From a virus: a stretch of 25,792 nt of DNA. Position numbers and translations under genes: made by a program. The notes below the pieces were generated by a model. That model was not told where the DNA came from. It searched no databases and saw only the letters and a program-made list of their open reading frames with translations. This document shows positions 15,268 through 22,781 of the stretch, piece after piece (the first letter of the stretch is position 1; every line of letters starts with the position of its first letter). The stretch covers positions 1 to 25,792 of the IMG/VR virus record IMGVR_UViG_3300025147_000039. One strand, written 5' to 3'.

Positions 15268-15601
15268 ATTGTTTCCACACCGCCTTCAATACATTCTTTG
15301 CTTGTCGTTGTGCGTCTCTAACTGCTGGTCGTAGATAAGGTTGTGCAGCTTGTGAAGTTGTCCCATACTCAAGGTGCGGTGCATACTCCAATGCACTTCC
15401 AATTTCTGCACTGTTGCCATCTACTTCCAATGTTATAGACTGTTTCAATGCTCCAGTATCAACTGGTGCATTACTTCTAGCACTCTTATGTGCTATTACT
15501 CCCAGGTTCTTCACTATCTCATTAGCCATCGGTTCTGAATTTGCGGCAATAGCAGCAATACGTTTTTCCAAACTAGTGCTATCAACGGTTATTTTGAACA
15601 T
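15257..15601 (-). CDS. HK97 gp10-like head-tail joining protein
   Basis: This protein is about 114 aa. It has the family pattern ANEIVKNLGVIAHKSARSNA followed by PVDTGALKQSI, then EYAPHLEYGT and QPYLRPAV. PVDTGALKQSI and EYGTTSQAAQPYLRPA are hallmarks of the HK97-gp10_like family involved in connecting tail to head. I chose the ATG at 15599-15601, with GAGG seven bases upstream, over an upstream start at 15628. That longer start would overlap the preceding gene and adds residues not seen in the family. Confidence 0.88.
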   Translation of the reverse strand: MFKITVDSTSLEKRIAAIAANSEPMANEIVKNLGVIAHKSARSNAPVDTGALKQSITLEVDGNSAEIGSALEYAPHLEYGTTSQAAQPYLRPAVRDAQRQAKNVLKAVWKQYGN

Positions 15602-15603
15602 AC

Positions 15604-15906
15604 CTAAACCTCGTGTCCAACAAAGCACTTAAAGTGGTTTGTACGATACTCAATTTCTCTTATCAACTGATATTCAGCGCCACCGTACTGTATAACGCTA
15701 CCTACCCCTACCTCACCATCGTTATCAACGATAATGGTAATAGTGCGGTAAAACCCTAGGCCAGAAGGCAAAGGTTTCAGGTCATTAGAACCTGTGCTAA
15801 CAGTGGCACGAATATCTACAGTTGAAGTGGTAAGTTCTTCTTTTCCGCCATATTCATCTATGATGGTAGAGGTCTGGAATTTAGTTACACTACTATCCAG
15901 TCTCAT
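15604..15906 (-). CDS. Head closure / head-tail joining protein
   Basis: The chosen start gives 100 aa beginning MRLDSSVTKFQTSTIIDEYG, the usual beginning for head-closure proteins (SPP1 gp16-like, phage head-tail joining). A beta-rich body follows (STVDIRATVSTG, YRTITIIVDNDGEVGVGSVI, AEYQLIREIEYRTNHF). It would plug or seal the connector after DNA packaging. The frame is open to an ATG at 15981, but that overlaps the upstream gene by 74 bases. The ATG at 15906 follows the upstream stop by one base and has an AGG ribosome site. Confidence 0.82.
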   Translation of the reverse strand: MRLDSSVTKFQTSTIIDEYGGKEELTTSTVDIRATVSTGSNDLKPLPSGLGFYRTITIIVDNDGEVGVGSVIQYGGAEYQLIREIEYRTNHFKCFVGHEV

Positions 15907-15907
15907 G

Positions 15908-16225
15908 TTATATAAACCTAAACTTACCGCTAGAGGTGTTAAGGTAGTGCGTAATTGCGTAAGTGTAAGGTGCCAATTCATCTATTGATGTATCGTATGT
16001 ACGACTAATACCTTCTACGCTTTCTGCACTAAGTCCTTCACTCCCTAGCTTGTTGTAAGCTTGTATAACTAATTCAATAAGGATATATTCCAGTGAAGTG
16101 GGAATGGTAGAGGCCCTTAAAGCAGCTTGGAGTTTGCCGCTTTTTAAACCAATAAGAGTGTTTAGAAGGGTGTCGCTTTCTGTATCACTGATATTCAGTA
16201 ATATCTTAATTTTCTCTAACACCAT
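15908..16225 (-). CDS. Head-tail connector protein (QLRG / gp6-like)
   Basis: This 105-aa helical protein has the family pattern KILLNISDTESDTLLNTLI, ALRASTIPTSLEYILIELVI and YNKLGSEGLSAESVEGISRT. The NKLGSEG and SVEG stretches are typical of phage connector gp6 / SPP1 gp15 proteins. It forms the adaptor ring under the portal. It lies directly downstream of the major capsid gene, as usual. Confidence 0.87.
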   Translation of the reverse strand: MVLEKIKILLNISDTESDTLLNTLIGLKSGKLQAALRASTIPTSLEYILIELVIQAYNKLGSEGLSAESVEGISRTYDTSIDELAPYTYAITHYLNTSSGKFRFI

Positions 16226-16243
16226 CTTCTAACCTCCCTACGC

Positions 16244-17035
16244 CTATGCTAAGGCTTCTGTAATTTTAACTACTTTAGTAGCATCAGTAAGGGCAACAAG
16301 TGCAACCTTTCTCATAACTACTGTGTTTTCTCTTGTCTCAATGTCTCTGTCCTGTTCTACTTCAGAGTCTTTCTTAACGAATAGGGAAATTGCGCCTTTT
16401 TCCATTAAGTAAGCTTCGCCTTCTGGAACAAGTTTAGAAATAACTACTGGAACTCCAGCGATAGAACCAATTTGTCCATTGTATAGAATGTCTCCTGCTC
16501 TTGAAGCTTTGAAGTCTACGTCTTTTCTAATAGCAGTTCTTAGGTCAACACCCATGATAAGAACCAGGTTGCTTTCCTCTTCTACGTTAAGTACGTCTAA
16601 AGCATCTACAACTGCGTTGTAGTCAAAGTCTGCACCTAAAGCGTAAGTAGCTGATAAAGTAGCTTTAGCTAATTCAGCGAAGAACTTGTCGTTCATATCG
16701 TTAACCATTGTTTGACTTGCACCCTTGATAGCCATGTCAAGAATTTTGTCATCTATCATTACCTGTTCGTCAAAGTACTCGAATGTTTGCTGATGCACGC
16801 CTACCTCGTATTCAACTGGTGCGAAAGTAACTGTACCTTTAACTGTGTTAGCTTCACCCATTGCAAGTGCTTCAACTGCACCTTCGTAGTTGTAAACGTT
16901 GATAATTTTCTTCATTCCAGGTCCCTGTGATAAAGAACTGTCAACGGTCATAAGGCTTCTTGTGTTTAGTTTGGTTTCTAGTAAGTCGTTTAGTTTGCTC
17001 TCTAGAATAAAGTTTTCATATGTTTGATGTGCCAT
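16244..17035 (-). CDS. Major capsid protein (HK97 fold)
   Basis: This 263-aa protein has features of a Bacillota siphophage coat protein: an N-terminal helix, the E-loop region (MKKIINVYNYEGAVEALAMG), ANTVKGTVTFAPVEYEV, IGSIAGVPVVISKLVPEG and YLMEKGAISLFVKKDSEVEQ. The GVPVVISK and late DRDIETRENTVV segments are conserved among such coats. No proteolytic prodomain is evident, fitting a separate scaffold gene upstream. The start is ATG with GGAG upstream. The mRNA just before it can form a large hairpin (17083-17205) and a small one (17056-17068). Confidence 0.92.
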   Translation of the reverse strand: MAHQTYENFILESKLNDLLETKLNTRSLMTVDSSLSQGPGMKKIINVYNYEGAVEALAMGEANTVKGTVTFAPVEYEVGVHQQTFEYFDEQVMIDDKILDMAIKGASQTMVNDMNDKFFAELAKATLSATYALGADFDYNAVVDALDVLNVEEESNLVLIMGVDLRTAIRKDVDFKASRAGDILYNGQIGSIAGVPVVISKLVPEGEAYLMEKGAISLFVKKDSEVEQDRDIETRENTVVMRKVALVALTDATKVVKITEALA

Positions 17036-17055
17036 AATGTTTTATCTCCTTTATA

Positions 17056-17068
17056 GCGGTTATACCGC
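17056..17068 (-). other. Small hairpin before the capsid ribosome site
   Basis: GCGGT-TAT-ACCGC is a perfect 5-bp stem with a 3-nt loop, six bases upstream of the capsid gene's GGAG. It could shield the 5' end of a processed capsid mRNA. Confidence 0.6.
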
Positions 17069-17082
17069 GTTGTTATTTTTTT

Positions 17083-17205
17083 AAGGTAGTGTAAGTGGTG
17101 GTTTTCTCTGCTTTCCCTCAACAAGAAGTTTTCTTATAATATAGTGAGTGTTGTAGCAATGTTGGGGAAACAGAGAGCAACTTCACACTAGCAACTTCGT
17201 ACCTT
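17083..17205 (-). other. Long imperfect hairpin between scaffold and capsid genes
   Basis: Nested complementary arms run AAGGTA (17083-17088)/TACCTT (17200-17205), AGTGTAAGT/ACTTCACACT, CTCTG (17106-17110)/CAGAG (17171-17175), TTTCCC (17112-17117)/GGGAAA (17165-17170) and CAACA (17119-17123)/TGTTG (17160-17164). A smaller stem, AAGAA/TTCTT, lies near the centre. It fills the whole gap from the scaffold stop. There is no T-run at the base in the direction of transcription, so it is not a normal terminator. RNA processing, stability, or a partial block of read-through are possible roles. Confidence 0.7.
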
Positions 17206-17810
17206 TAACCGTTAAGCTGCTTGTAAAGTGTTGGGTTAGTGCGGTAAAGTTCTGCGCGTTCTGCGATAGATAAAGTTTTGAATTTATCTTTATCAAGTCC
17301 TGCTTGGTTTACAGAAGCTTTTGGTTTGGAAGTGTTAATACGTTTCTCCACTTCTTCATTTACCATTCCTAGTACCAACTGTTCTAGGGTTGTAATTTTC
17401 TGTTCAACTATTTCCATATCATCGTCATAAACGAAGTCTGTAAGAACGCTTGAAAGTTTCTTCTCCTGTAGTTTGTTGCCAATTTCAACTTTACGTATCA
17501 TGCTTTGGTATTGTTTTTCTTTTTCGTCAAGCATCTTGAACTTTTGTTCAAGGTCAAGTTGTTTTAGTTGGTCAGGAGACATTTGCGCTCTTTTCTCATA
17601 GTCTTTAAGGTGGCTATCCATCTTGTTACCAATTTCGCTTTCCCACGTTTTCTTTGCTTTTGTTAAAGCTGAAGTTACTCGCTTGTCTGTCTCTTTTTGA
17701 AGCATGGCGGCTAACTCTTCTTTAGTAAGTGTTAAAGTTTCTTTGGTTTCATTAGTTTCGTCTACCCCTGTGTTTTGTTCCATGTTTGGGTTGGTATTTG
17801 TTGTTTCCAT
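17205..17810 (-). CDS. Capsid scaffold protein (DUF4355-like)
   Basis: This 201-aa, very charged protein is Q/E/K-rich and predicted to be coiled coil over most of its length (about 30-165). It has the family pattern LTKEELAAMLQKETDKRVTS, then KYEKRAQMSPD-like and EKEKQYQSMIRK segments, and a short C-terminal helical hook (DKFKTLSIAERAELYRTNPT) that would bind the coat protein. It guides capsid assembly and is then removed. It lies between the minor head and capsid genes. The ATG has AAGGAG eight bases upstream. Confidence 0.87.
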   Translation of the reverse strand: METTNTNPNMEQNTGVDETNETKETLTLTKEELAAMLQKETDKRVTSALTKAKKTWESEIGNKMDSHLKDYEKRAQMSPDQLKQLDLEQKFKMLDEKEKQYQSMIRKVEIGNKLQEKKLSSVLTDFVYDDDMEIVEQKITTLEQLVLGMVNEEVEKRINTSKPKASVNQAGLDKDKFKTLSIAERAELYRTNPTLYKQLNG

Positions 17811-17829
17811 TGTTTTTACTCCTTCTGCC

Positions 17830-17854
17830 CTTTAAGTTGCGTTGCCCCTTAAAG
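17830..17854 (-). other. Stem-loop between minor head and scaffold genes
   Basis: CTTTAAG (17830-17836) and CTTAAAG (17848-17854) form a 7-bp stem with an 11-nt loop in the short gap before the scaffold gene. There is no clear U-run; this may modulate expression across the junction. Confidence 0.45.
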
Positions 17855-17855
17855 T

Positions 17856-18800
17856 TCATAGTTTATATTTTTTTTTAAATTGCTCGAATGTCATGTTGCC
17901 ATCTATCTTCATTGGTTTGCCAAAACCATCTCGTCCATATTTGTAAGGTGGCTTCCAGTCAAGTATGTCAACTGGTTCTATGGTAGAACGACAATTAGGG
18001 TGAAGAGGTGGCGCGTTTAAGCCAACCTGCATGGCGGAAAAGTTAAATTTACGGTCGTCCATTTGACCGCACCTTTCGCTTGTTCTGCTATCGAAGGTGG
18101 CGTTGTAGCGGTATTCAGTGAAGCCTAATTCTGTGAAAGAAGCTTTATCACTTTCCGCTATAATGGCCGTTGTCTCTGTGCGCAATATACGCTGCGCGTT
18201 ATAGTAGCTATTAGAAGTAGCGTTACGGAGCAAATACGCAGTTGTGCGTGGGTTTTGTCCAGTAGTGATACTTTCTTCTATAAGGGTGCGCAGTTTAGTT
18301 CTTAGCAGCGTTTTATCACGCCATATACGGTCTGAAAACTCACGTCCATCTTTGGCCCAAGCAGTGTGTATTACCTGGGAAAGACGTTTAGGTTCTAAGT
18401 GGGCAAAAGCCAGTTCATAACCTAGTCCTTTCTGTACTTCATAAAACATTTCATAATAGTTTGCTTTGTATATGTTTATCAGGGTGCGGTCCATCAACTG
18501 AAGTTCCGTTTTTGCCAGGTTGCTTGTTAGCTTATCCAGTTTTTCCATCAGTGCCTGCGAACGTCCCAAACGCCCAGAGAAGGAAGGGTTATAAAACATA
18601 TCCATCTCAAGCTTGTTAAAGTCCACAATACCGTTCTTGGTATAAGGCTTCAGCATGGCGGTGTAGTCGTCCAATACTGTGTGGTAGAAAGCGTTGTATT
18701 TATCAAACATGATGCTCTCAACGTCTTCTACGTAGCGGAAACGTGTTTTCATTCGTTGTTCCCAATATTCTTTGTTTGGAAGATAGCTATAACTGTTCAT
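17856..18800 (-). CDS. Minor head protein (SPP1 gp7 / Mu F type)
   Basis: This protein is about 314 aa. The C-terminal part holds the Phage_Mu_F pattern: NAQRILRTETTAIIAESD, FTEYRYNATFDSRTSERC, then MDDRKF and LNAPPLHPNCRSTIEPV. The Cys and His in TSERC and PPLHPNCR are conserved. Members bind the portal and DNA inside the capsid. I chose the ATG at 18798-18800. The frame also opens at TTG 18809, but that start lies almost on the ribosome site. The gene overlaps the end of portal by 14 bases. Confidence 0.87.
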   Translation of the reverse strand: MNSYSYLPNKEYWEQRMKTRFRYVEDVESIMFDKYNAFYHTVLDDYTAMLKPYTKNGIVDFNKLEMDMFYNPSFSGRLGRSQALMEKLDKLTSNLAKTELQLMDRTLINIYKANYYEMFYEVQKGLGYELAFAHLEPKRLSQVIHTAWAKDGREFSDRIWRDKTLLRTKLRTLIEESITTGQNPRTTAYLLRNATSNSYYNAQRILRTETTAIIAESDKASFTELGFTEYRYNATFDSRTSERCGQMDDRKFNFSAMQVGLNAPPLHPNCRSTIEPVDILDWKPPYKYGRDGFGKPMKIDGNMTFEQFKKKYKL

Positions 18801-20136
18801 CGCTATCAACTACTTCCAATTCACCTAACTTTTCTGCGGTGTAGGCTTCGTCTACAAAAGCGTTTGATGTTGCCCTTTCATTTTCTATCTGTTCCATTTC
18901 AACTTGAACGTCTTCAATGAAGGATAGAAGGCTTAACATTGTTTCTTTTGATACGATACCTTGAAGGTTTCTAACCATTTCTGTTTCTTCTACCAGGTTC
19001 GCTGGAAGCGAACGTTTGAACATTGGCTTCATAGTCATGTAGTTATCAGCCGCCATTAGTCCACGTGTGTAGAATAAATTAAACATTAGTTCAAAGCGTC
19101 TCTGTAGGCCCTTTTTGAATTTACGTTCTTTCATAGCTGCCAGGTTTTCTAGGCCTAGAAGTTTGTACTTGATAGCTACACCAGATAGGTTTCCAGCAAA
19201 GCTTTCATCTGTAAGGTTAGGCACTGCGGAGAACTTATGAATGTCGTTAACAATACGGTTCTTGAAGTTTTCTAATGCTCCATCTTGTATGTTTTTAACC
19301 AACCATTCTGCTTTGGCACCTTCACTGTCGATGTTGATAATGCGGTTTTCCTTCATGTTTAAAGCGTCCGCATTGTCTATGGTGGCGCCACTTAGGAAAA
19401 GGTAAGCATCACTGAAGTACTGGAAGTCATTGGCGGTATCACTATTAAGTAGGTTATATTCGTCTATTAACGTTAATACCTGTTCATAGTCGCCTTGTTT
19501 GTTGTTGTTGTTTACGAATACTGTCACTGGCACGTCTTTGAAGAAATGCTCTGTGCTTTCTATCAAAGCTAAACCGTTGATAGAACCTTCATACACGTTA
19601 AAACTTTTAGCGTCATAGTATTCCACATGAAGTGTTCCAATGGTGTCTTCAAAGTAGCGAATAGCTGCAATGATGTTCGGTTCCAAGGCATAGTCATAAA
19701 CAACTATCATTTCCTCTGGACTAACCACCGCAAACCTTGTGTCAACCTGGCTTGTTTTGTCTACGTAAAGCAGTTCGTAAGATACTCCGTATATACTCAT
19801 GTTTTCTGCGTGGGTTGCGTTCATATCTGCTTCATCATTAAAGTCAAGTATGTTTTTAACCATTTCCAACGCTTTATCGTCTTCTGCGGTGTAGGAAATT
19901 GGTGTGCCCATGAAGTAGCTTGTCGCCTGGTTAGTGATATAGTTGGCGAAGTTATGAACTTGTCTAGCGTCTGGTTTGAATGGTTCGTAAGCACGTCTTA
20001 GAATGGCGTGTTCACCTAAGAAATAGTCTTTAAGCATTGTGTATCTTGGTGCGTCATTCATCTGGTGTTCGTGTATAAAATGGCTTATGGCTGCCATGTC
20101 CAGTTCGCCATCGTGTCTGTAGTTTTTATTTCTCAC
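18787..20136 (-). CDS. Portal protein (SPP1 gp6-like)
   Basis: This 449-aa protein matches SPP1-type portals. It begins with a helical N-terminus including RYTMLKDYFLGEHAILRR, then VHNFANYITNQATSYFMGTP, YGVSYELLYVD and FAVVSPEEMIVVYD. Later stretches are DEYNLLNSDTANDFQYFSDA and AVPNLTDESFAGNLSGVAIK followed by YKLLGLENL, near the stem and wing helices. It forms the dodecameric ring through which the terminase pumps DNA. It lies directly downstream of terL. The C-terminus is acidic. Confidence 0.93.
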   Translation of the reverse strand: MRNKNYRHDGELDMAAISHFIHEHQMNDAPRYTMLKDYFLGEHAILRRAYEPFKPDARQVHNFANYITNQATSYFMGTPISYTAEDDKALEMVKNILDFNDEADMNATHAENMSIYGVSYELLYVDKTSQVDTRFAVVSPEEMIVVYDYALEPNIIAAIRYFEDTIGTLHVEYYDAKSFNVYEGSINGLALIESTEHFFKDVPVTVFVNNNNKQGDYEQVLTLIDEYNLLNSDTANDFQYFSDAYLFLSGATIDNADALNMKENRIINIDSEGAKAEWLVKNIQDGALENFKNRIVNDIHKFSAVPNLTDESFAGNLSGVAIKYKLLGLENLAAMKERKFKKGLQRRFELMFNLFYTRGLMAADNYMTMKPMFKRSLPANLVEETEMVRNLQGIVSKETMLSLLSFIEDVQVEMEQIENERATSNAFVDEAYTAEKLGELEVVDSDEQL

Positions 20137-20161
20137 TTAGTTTTCACCTTCTTTTTTTTAT

Positions 20162-21403
20162 TTATAGTCCCAACACTGCTTTGTTTAGTGTGGAAACTTT
20201 ATTTTGTGTGTATATATCAGAGAAGGCATAGCGTAAAGCATCAAGTGAGTGGGAGAACTCGTGCGTTGTATCGTTTGTAAATTCTCCTGTTTGTTTGCTT
20301 TTGATGTAGCTATAGTTCTCTAATTCGCGTATTACGTCCTTACAAGAAGGGTGTATTACAAGTGTGTGGTTTTGAATAAATGCGATACCTATATCCACGC
20401 TGCCTTTACCTTTCTTGGAAGCTTCCACATTAAAGCGGTTACGTCTGAAGTAGGCTATGGCACGTGCATCTGCGCTATCGCAGTAGATACGTGTTTTGAT
20501 AAGGTGGCGCTCGGTTAGTGCTTCTGTCAATTCTTCCAACTGGCAACCTGTTTTATAAAAGTCGTTATAGACGTATATAGTGCGGTTGTCCGCATCGTAA
20601 AGAGTAGAAACAATAGTAGAAGCATCAATGAAACCCATATCCATTCCTACCCTGTGTGCGTAACCCTTAGCTGCTAATGCAGTGGCGTCAAATTCGCGTA
20701 TGCTCCAGTTTTGATAAACCAAACCATCGCTATCTATTCCCCACTCACCCAAACCGTAAATACGATATTTCTGTGGGTTCATATACTCCATTTCGTCCAG
20801 GGAAGCCACGTAGGCCGCTGGAAGGAAAGGGTTGTCTTTGTATGTACTGTGAGTGAATTTGAAGCTTGCTGGTGGGTTAACTACGCAATAGTTATAAAGC
20901 CAGTGGTTTTTGTTAATAGGGTTAAAGGCTGCAAATATCTGTTGGTCTTCTGCGGTACCTCTCATACGTAAGTTAAGTTGTTCAAAAGTTTCTTTGTTTA
21001 CCTCAAATACTTCTTCTACGAATACATCGCTGATGTTGTGTAAGGAAAGAAGCTTTTGTTCATCATCTAGGCCTATAAAAATTATTTCGCTTCCATTAGC
21101 TAGTTGAATATACATATCTGTCTCACGAATTTTGCAATGTTCAGTTAATTTGAAAGCTGCTATTATCGACTTGAAAGTTGCGAATGTACTGTTGCGGTTT
21201 GTGTTACCATAACGCCTTGCTACAAGTACGCGCCTTTTACTTTTTAAAGCTTTTAGTATTATCTTTTGTGTTATGAAGTATGACTTTGCGCTACCAGCAC
21301 TGCCCATGTATATTTCTATACGGTTGCTATAGTCGTTTAAAAGTGGAAAGAACTTTGGTGTGAACATTTTTTTGTCTATATTAAGTTCTATCTTCATCTT
21401 CAT
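20162..21403 (-). CDS. Large terminase subunit (Terminase_3, SPP1-like)
   Basis: This 413-aa packaging motor has an N-terminal ATPase with Walker A GSAGSAKS (34-41), Walker B DVFVEE (126-131) and a coupling region near AFNPINKNHW. The C-terminal RNase H-like nuclease has acidic motifs GMDMGFIDAS (about 255), CDSADA (about 310) and HSLDALRYA (about 390). These fit the Terminase_3 group, whose members often package by headful from a pac site. If so, packaged genomes would be circularly permuted and terminally redundant, consistent with a circular plasmid form. It overlaps terS by 23 bases. Confidence 0.95.
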   Translation of the reverse strand: MKMKIELNIDKKMFTPKFFPLLNDYSNRIEIYMGSAGSAKSYFITQKIILKALKSKRRVLVARRYGNTNRNSTFATFKSIIAAFKLTEHCKIRETDMYIQLANGSEIIFIGLDDEQKLLSLHNISDVFVEEVFEVNKETFEQLNLRMRGTAEDQQIFAAFNPINKNHWLYNYCVVNPPASFKFTHSTYKDNPFLPAAYVASLDEMEYMNPQKYRIYGLGEWGIDSDGLVYQNWSIREFDATALAAKGYAHRVGMDMGFIDASTIVSTLYDADNRTIYVYNDFYKTGCQLEELTEALTERHLIKTRIYCDSADARAIAYFRRNRFNVEASKKGKGSVDIGIAFIQNHTLVIHPSCKDVIRELENYSYIKSKQTGEFTNDTTHEFSHSLDALRYAFSDIYTQNKVSTLNKAVLGL

Positions 21404-21806
21404 CGCCTAGAATATTTATTGTGATAGTTGTGGTAGCGTCCACCTGTGCTTTAATGTTCTGTGTTTGAAGTCCTAACTGCTTTTGAATTAATTCCAATGC
21501 TTTCAGTTGTGCGCTTGAACCGTAGTAGTCGTCTCCACGTTCTGCAAAAGCTATCTGTTCAAGCTTTAGTAGGGTGCGGTCAGCCAGTTCTTCAAAGTCG
21601 CCTAACTGGTCTTTCATACGTCTTATAACTTCGTCTCTTATGTGTGTTTTGCGCAGTTCTAAATAACTGTTGGAAGCCACTGTTTTTTCTGAAGCATTTG
21701 GGTAGGCTATGCGATACGCTGGACGTATTGCAAAACCGTTAGCTATGTATTCACTTACGAATAGTTCCTGTTGTGGTGTTAACGTTGGTACTTGGTCTTT
21801 TGGCAT
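21381..21806 (-). CDS. Small terminase subunit
   Basis: This protein is about 141 aa and begins PKDQVPTLTPQQELFVSEYI. That pattern, with RPAYRIAYPNASEKTVASN and SYLELRKTHIRDEV, is typical of Terminase_2/SPP1-type small terminases with a helix-turn-helix DNA-binding head. A helical oligomerisation region and an acidic tail follow. It recognises viral DNA and delivers it to TerL. I chose the ATG at 21806 because GGAGGTGAACGCG precedes it; a start at 21860 would place the 39-aa upstream gene's stop inside it. Confidence 0.9.
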   Translation of the reverse strand: MPKDQVPTLTPQQELFVSEYIANGFAIRPAYRIAYPNASEKTVASNSYLELRKTHIRDEVIRRMKDQLGDFEELADRTLLKLEQIAFAERGDDYYGSSAQLKALELIQKQLGLQTQNIKAQVDATTTITINILGDEDEDRT

Positions 21807-21822
21807 CGCGTTCACCTCCTTT

Positions 21823-21942
21823 TTAAAGAATAATTGTGATGGCTGCGTATAAAGCGCCACCTAGGAATATGTAGTATGCCTTGCATAGAAGGCGGTTAAT
21901 TTTATTGTTTATTTCCAGGTCCATTAGTTTTTCGTTTAACAT
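21823..21942 (-). CDS. 39-aa putative membrane protein
   Basis: This short open frame begins MLNEKLMDLEINNKINRLLC and ends in a hydrophobic segment (AYYIFLGGALYAAITIIL). One membrane span with a charged N-terminus is likely. The ATG at 21940-21942 has GAGGGG about 10 bases upstream, and its stop lies just before the terS ribosome site, so it appears to be a real first gene of the head operon. Function is unknown. Similar tiny membrane proteins are common near phage packaging or lysis genes, but I cannot assign it. Confidence 0.55.
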   Translation of the reverse strand: MLNEKLMDLEINNKINRLLCKAYYIFLGGALYAAITIIL

Positions 21943-22047
21943 ATTAGCTAAACCCCTCTCTTTAATTTATTTAGGTTGTGGCCAGAGTGCGTTTTCATTC
22001 TCAAAAAGCTCTTCATTAGCGTGGGGAATGTGTCCTTCCAGCCACTC

Positions 22048-22533
22048 CTAAAGTATTTGTATTTCATATCCTTGTTGTGTGTAATGGTCCATATTTATTA
22101 GCCAGTTCTCTACGGTTTGCCCTGGAAAGCTTGAAGTTCTCACTTCATATTTGCCGCCACCTTCTAGGTAGTTGCGTATGTCTTCCATGCGGAAAGCGTA
22201 AATGGCGTGCGAATGTTCGCATACAAATATCAAACTATCTGCGGTTGTATAGTGGAACCACCCTAAGCCATCTTGGCGCTTGTTAGCACTGCAAAGGTGT
22301 TCAACTAAGAAGTTATTTGTAGAAGTGATATACTTGTCTGTTTTAACTTCTACGGAAAGGTGTAGGTCGCCTTTATGAATGCGATAGTCTACATCTTGCG
22401 CGCGGTAGTTATCACTGCTGCGTACATCTACCACTTCCCAACCCCTTTGCTCTAGCGCCATTGACGCTACCAATTCTCCTTTAACGCCCCTTGAAAGCTG
22501 GGAGTTAAAGAACTGCTGCTCTGTGTGGTTCAT
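22048..22533 (-). CDS. PD-(D/E)XK-type nuclease
   Basis: This 161-aa protein has the order of motifs expected in a PD-(D/E)XK fold: Glu20 in the first helix (RGVKGELVAS), then QDVDYRI with Asp49, then LSVEVKTDKY with Glu62 and Lys64. A following aromatic region (GLGWFHYTTADSLIFVCEHS, then AIYAFR) forms the rest of the core, a layout seen in phage endonucleases and in Holliday-junction-resolvase-like proteins. It could process branched DNA before packaging or cut competing DNA. The frame continues after the TAG stop as a protein-like stretch of 26 codons to TAA at 21967. Confidence 0.8.
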   Translation of the reverse strand: MNHTEQQFFNSQLSRGVKGELVASMALEQRGWEVVDVRSSDNYRAQDVDYRIHKGDLHLSVEVKTDKYITSTNNFLVEHLCSANKRQDGLGWFHYTTADSLIFVCEHSHAIYAFRMEDIRNYLEGGGKYEVRTSSFPGQTVENWLINMDHYTQQGYEIQIL

Positions 22534-22560
22534 ATTAAGTTTTCCTCCTAAATAGTTTTA

Positions 22561-22767
22561 TTAAATAGTTTTCTTAAAGTCGTCCCAAGTTGCTAGTAAT
22601 TCACGTAAACGCTCGTTGTTTTCAAAGCGCCACATTGGTCTACCGTTCTCGTCATAATACTTGTCTAGGTAGTTAATACCGTATAGTCCTAGGTAGTACA
22701 TAAGCTTGCGTGAATAGCAGTTGAAGTATTCCTCATTTGTATAGTCTCTTGATGGTTTAATTGTCAT
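22561..22767 (-). CDS. Small phage protein, DUF5659-like
   Basis: This 68-aa protein has the pattern YFNCYSRKLMYYLGLYGINY, then a charged loop and MWRFENNERLRELLATW. That sequence of one helix, a strand pair with FEN, and a final helix resembles DUF5659 proteins, which are small and of unknown function. The second DUF5659-like gene lies at 23508-23687. A GGAGG ribosome site precedes the ATG. It lies between the nuclease and the 229-aa gene, in the early/accessory block. Confidence 0.65.
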   Translation of the reverse strand: MTIKPSRDYTNEEYFNCYSRKLMYYLGLYGINYLDKYYDENGRPMWRFENNERLRELLATWDDFKKTI

Positions 22768-22781
22768 TGTTTTCTTCCTCC

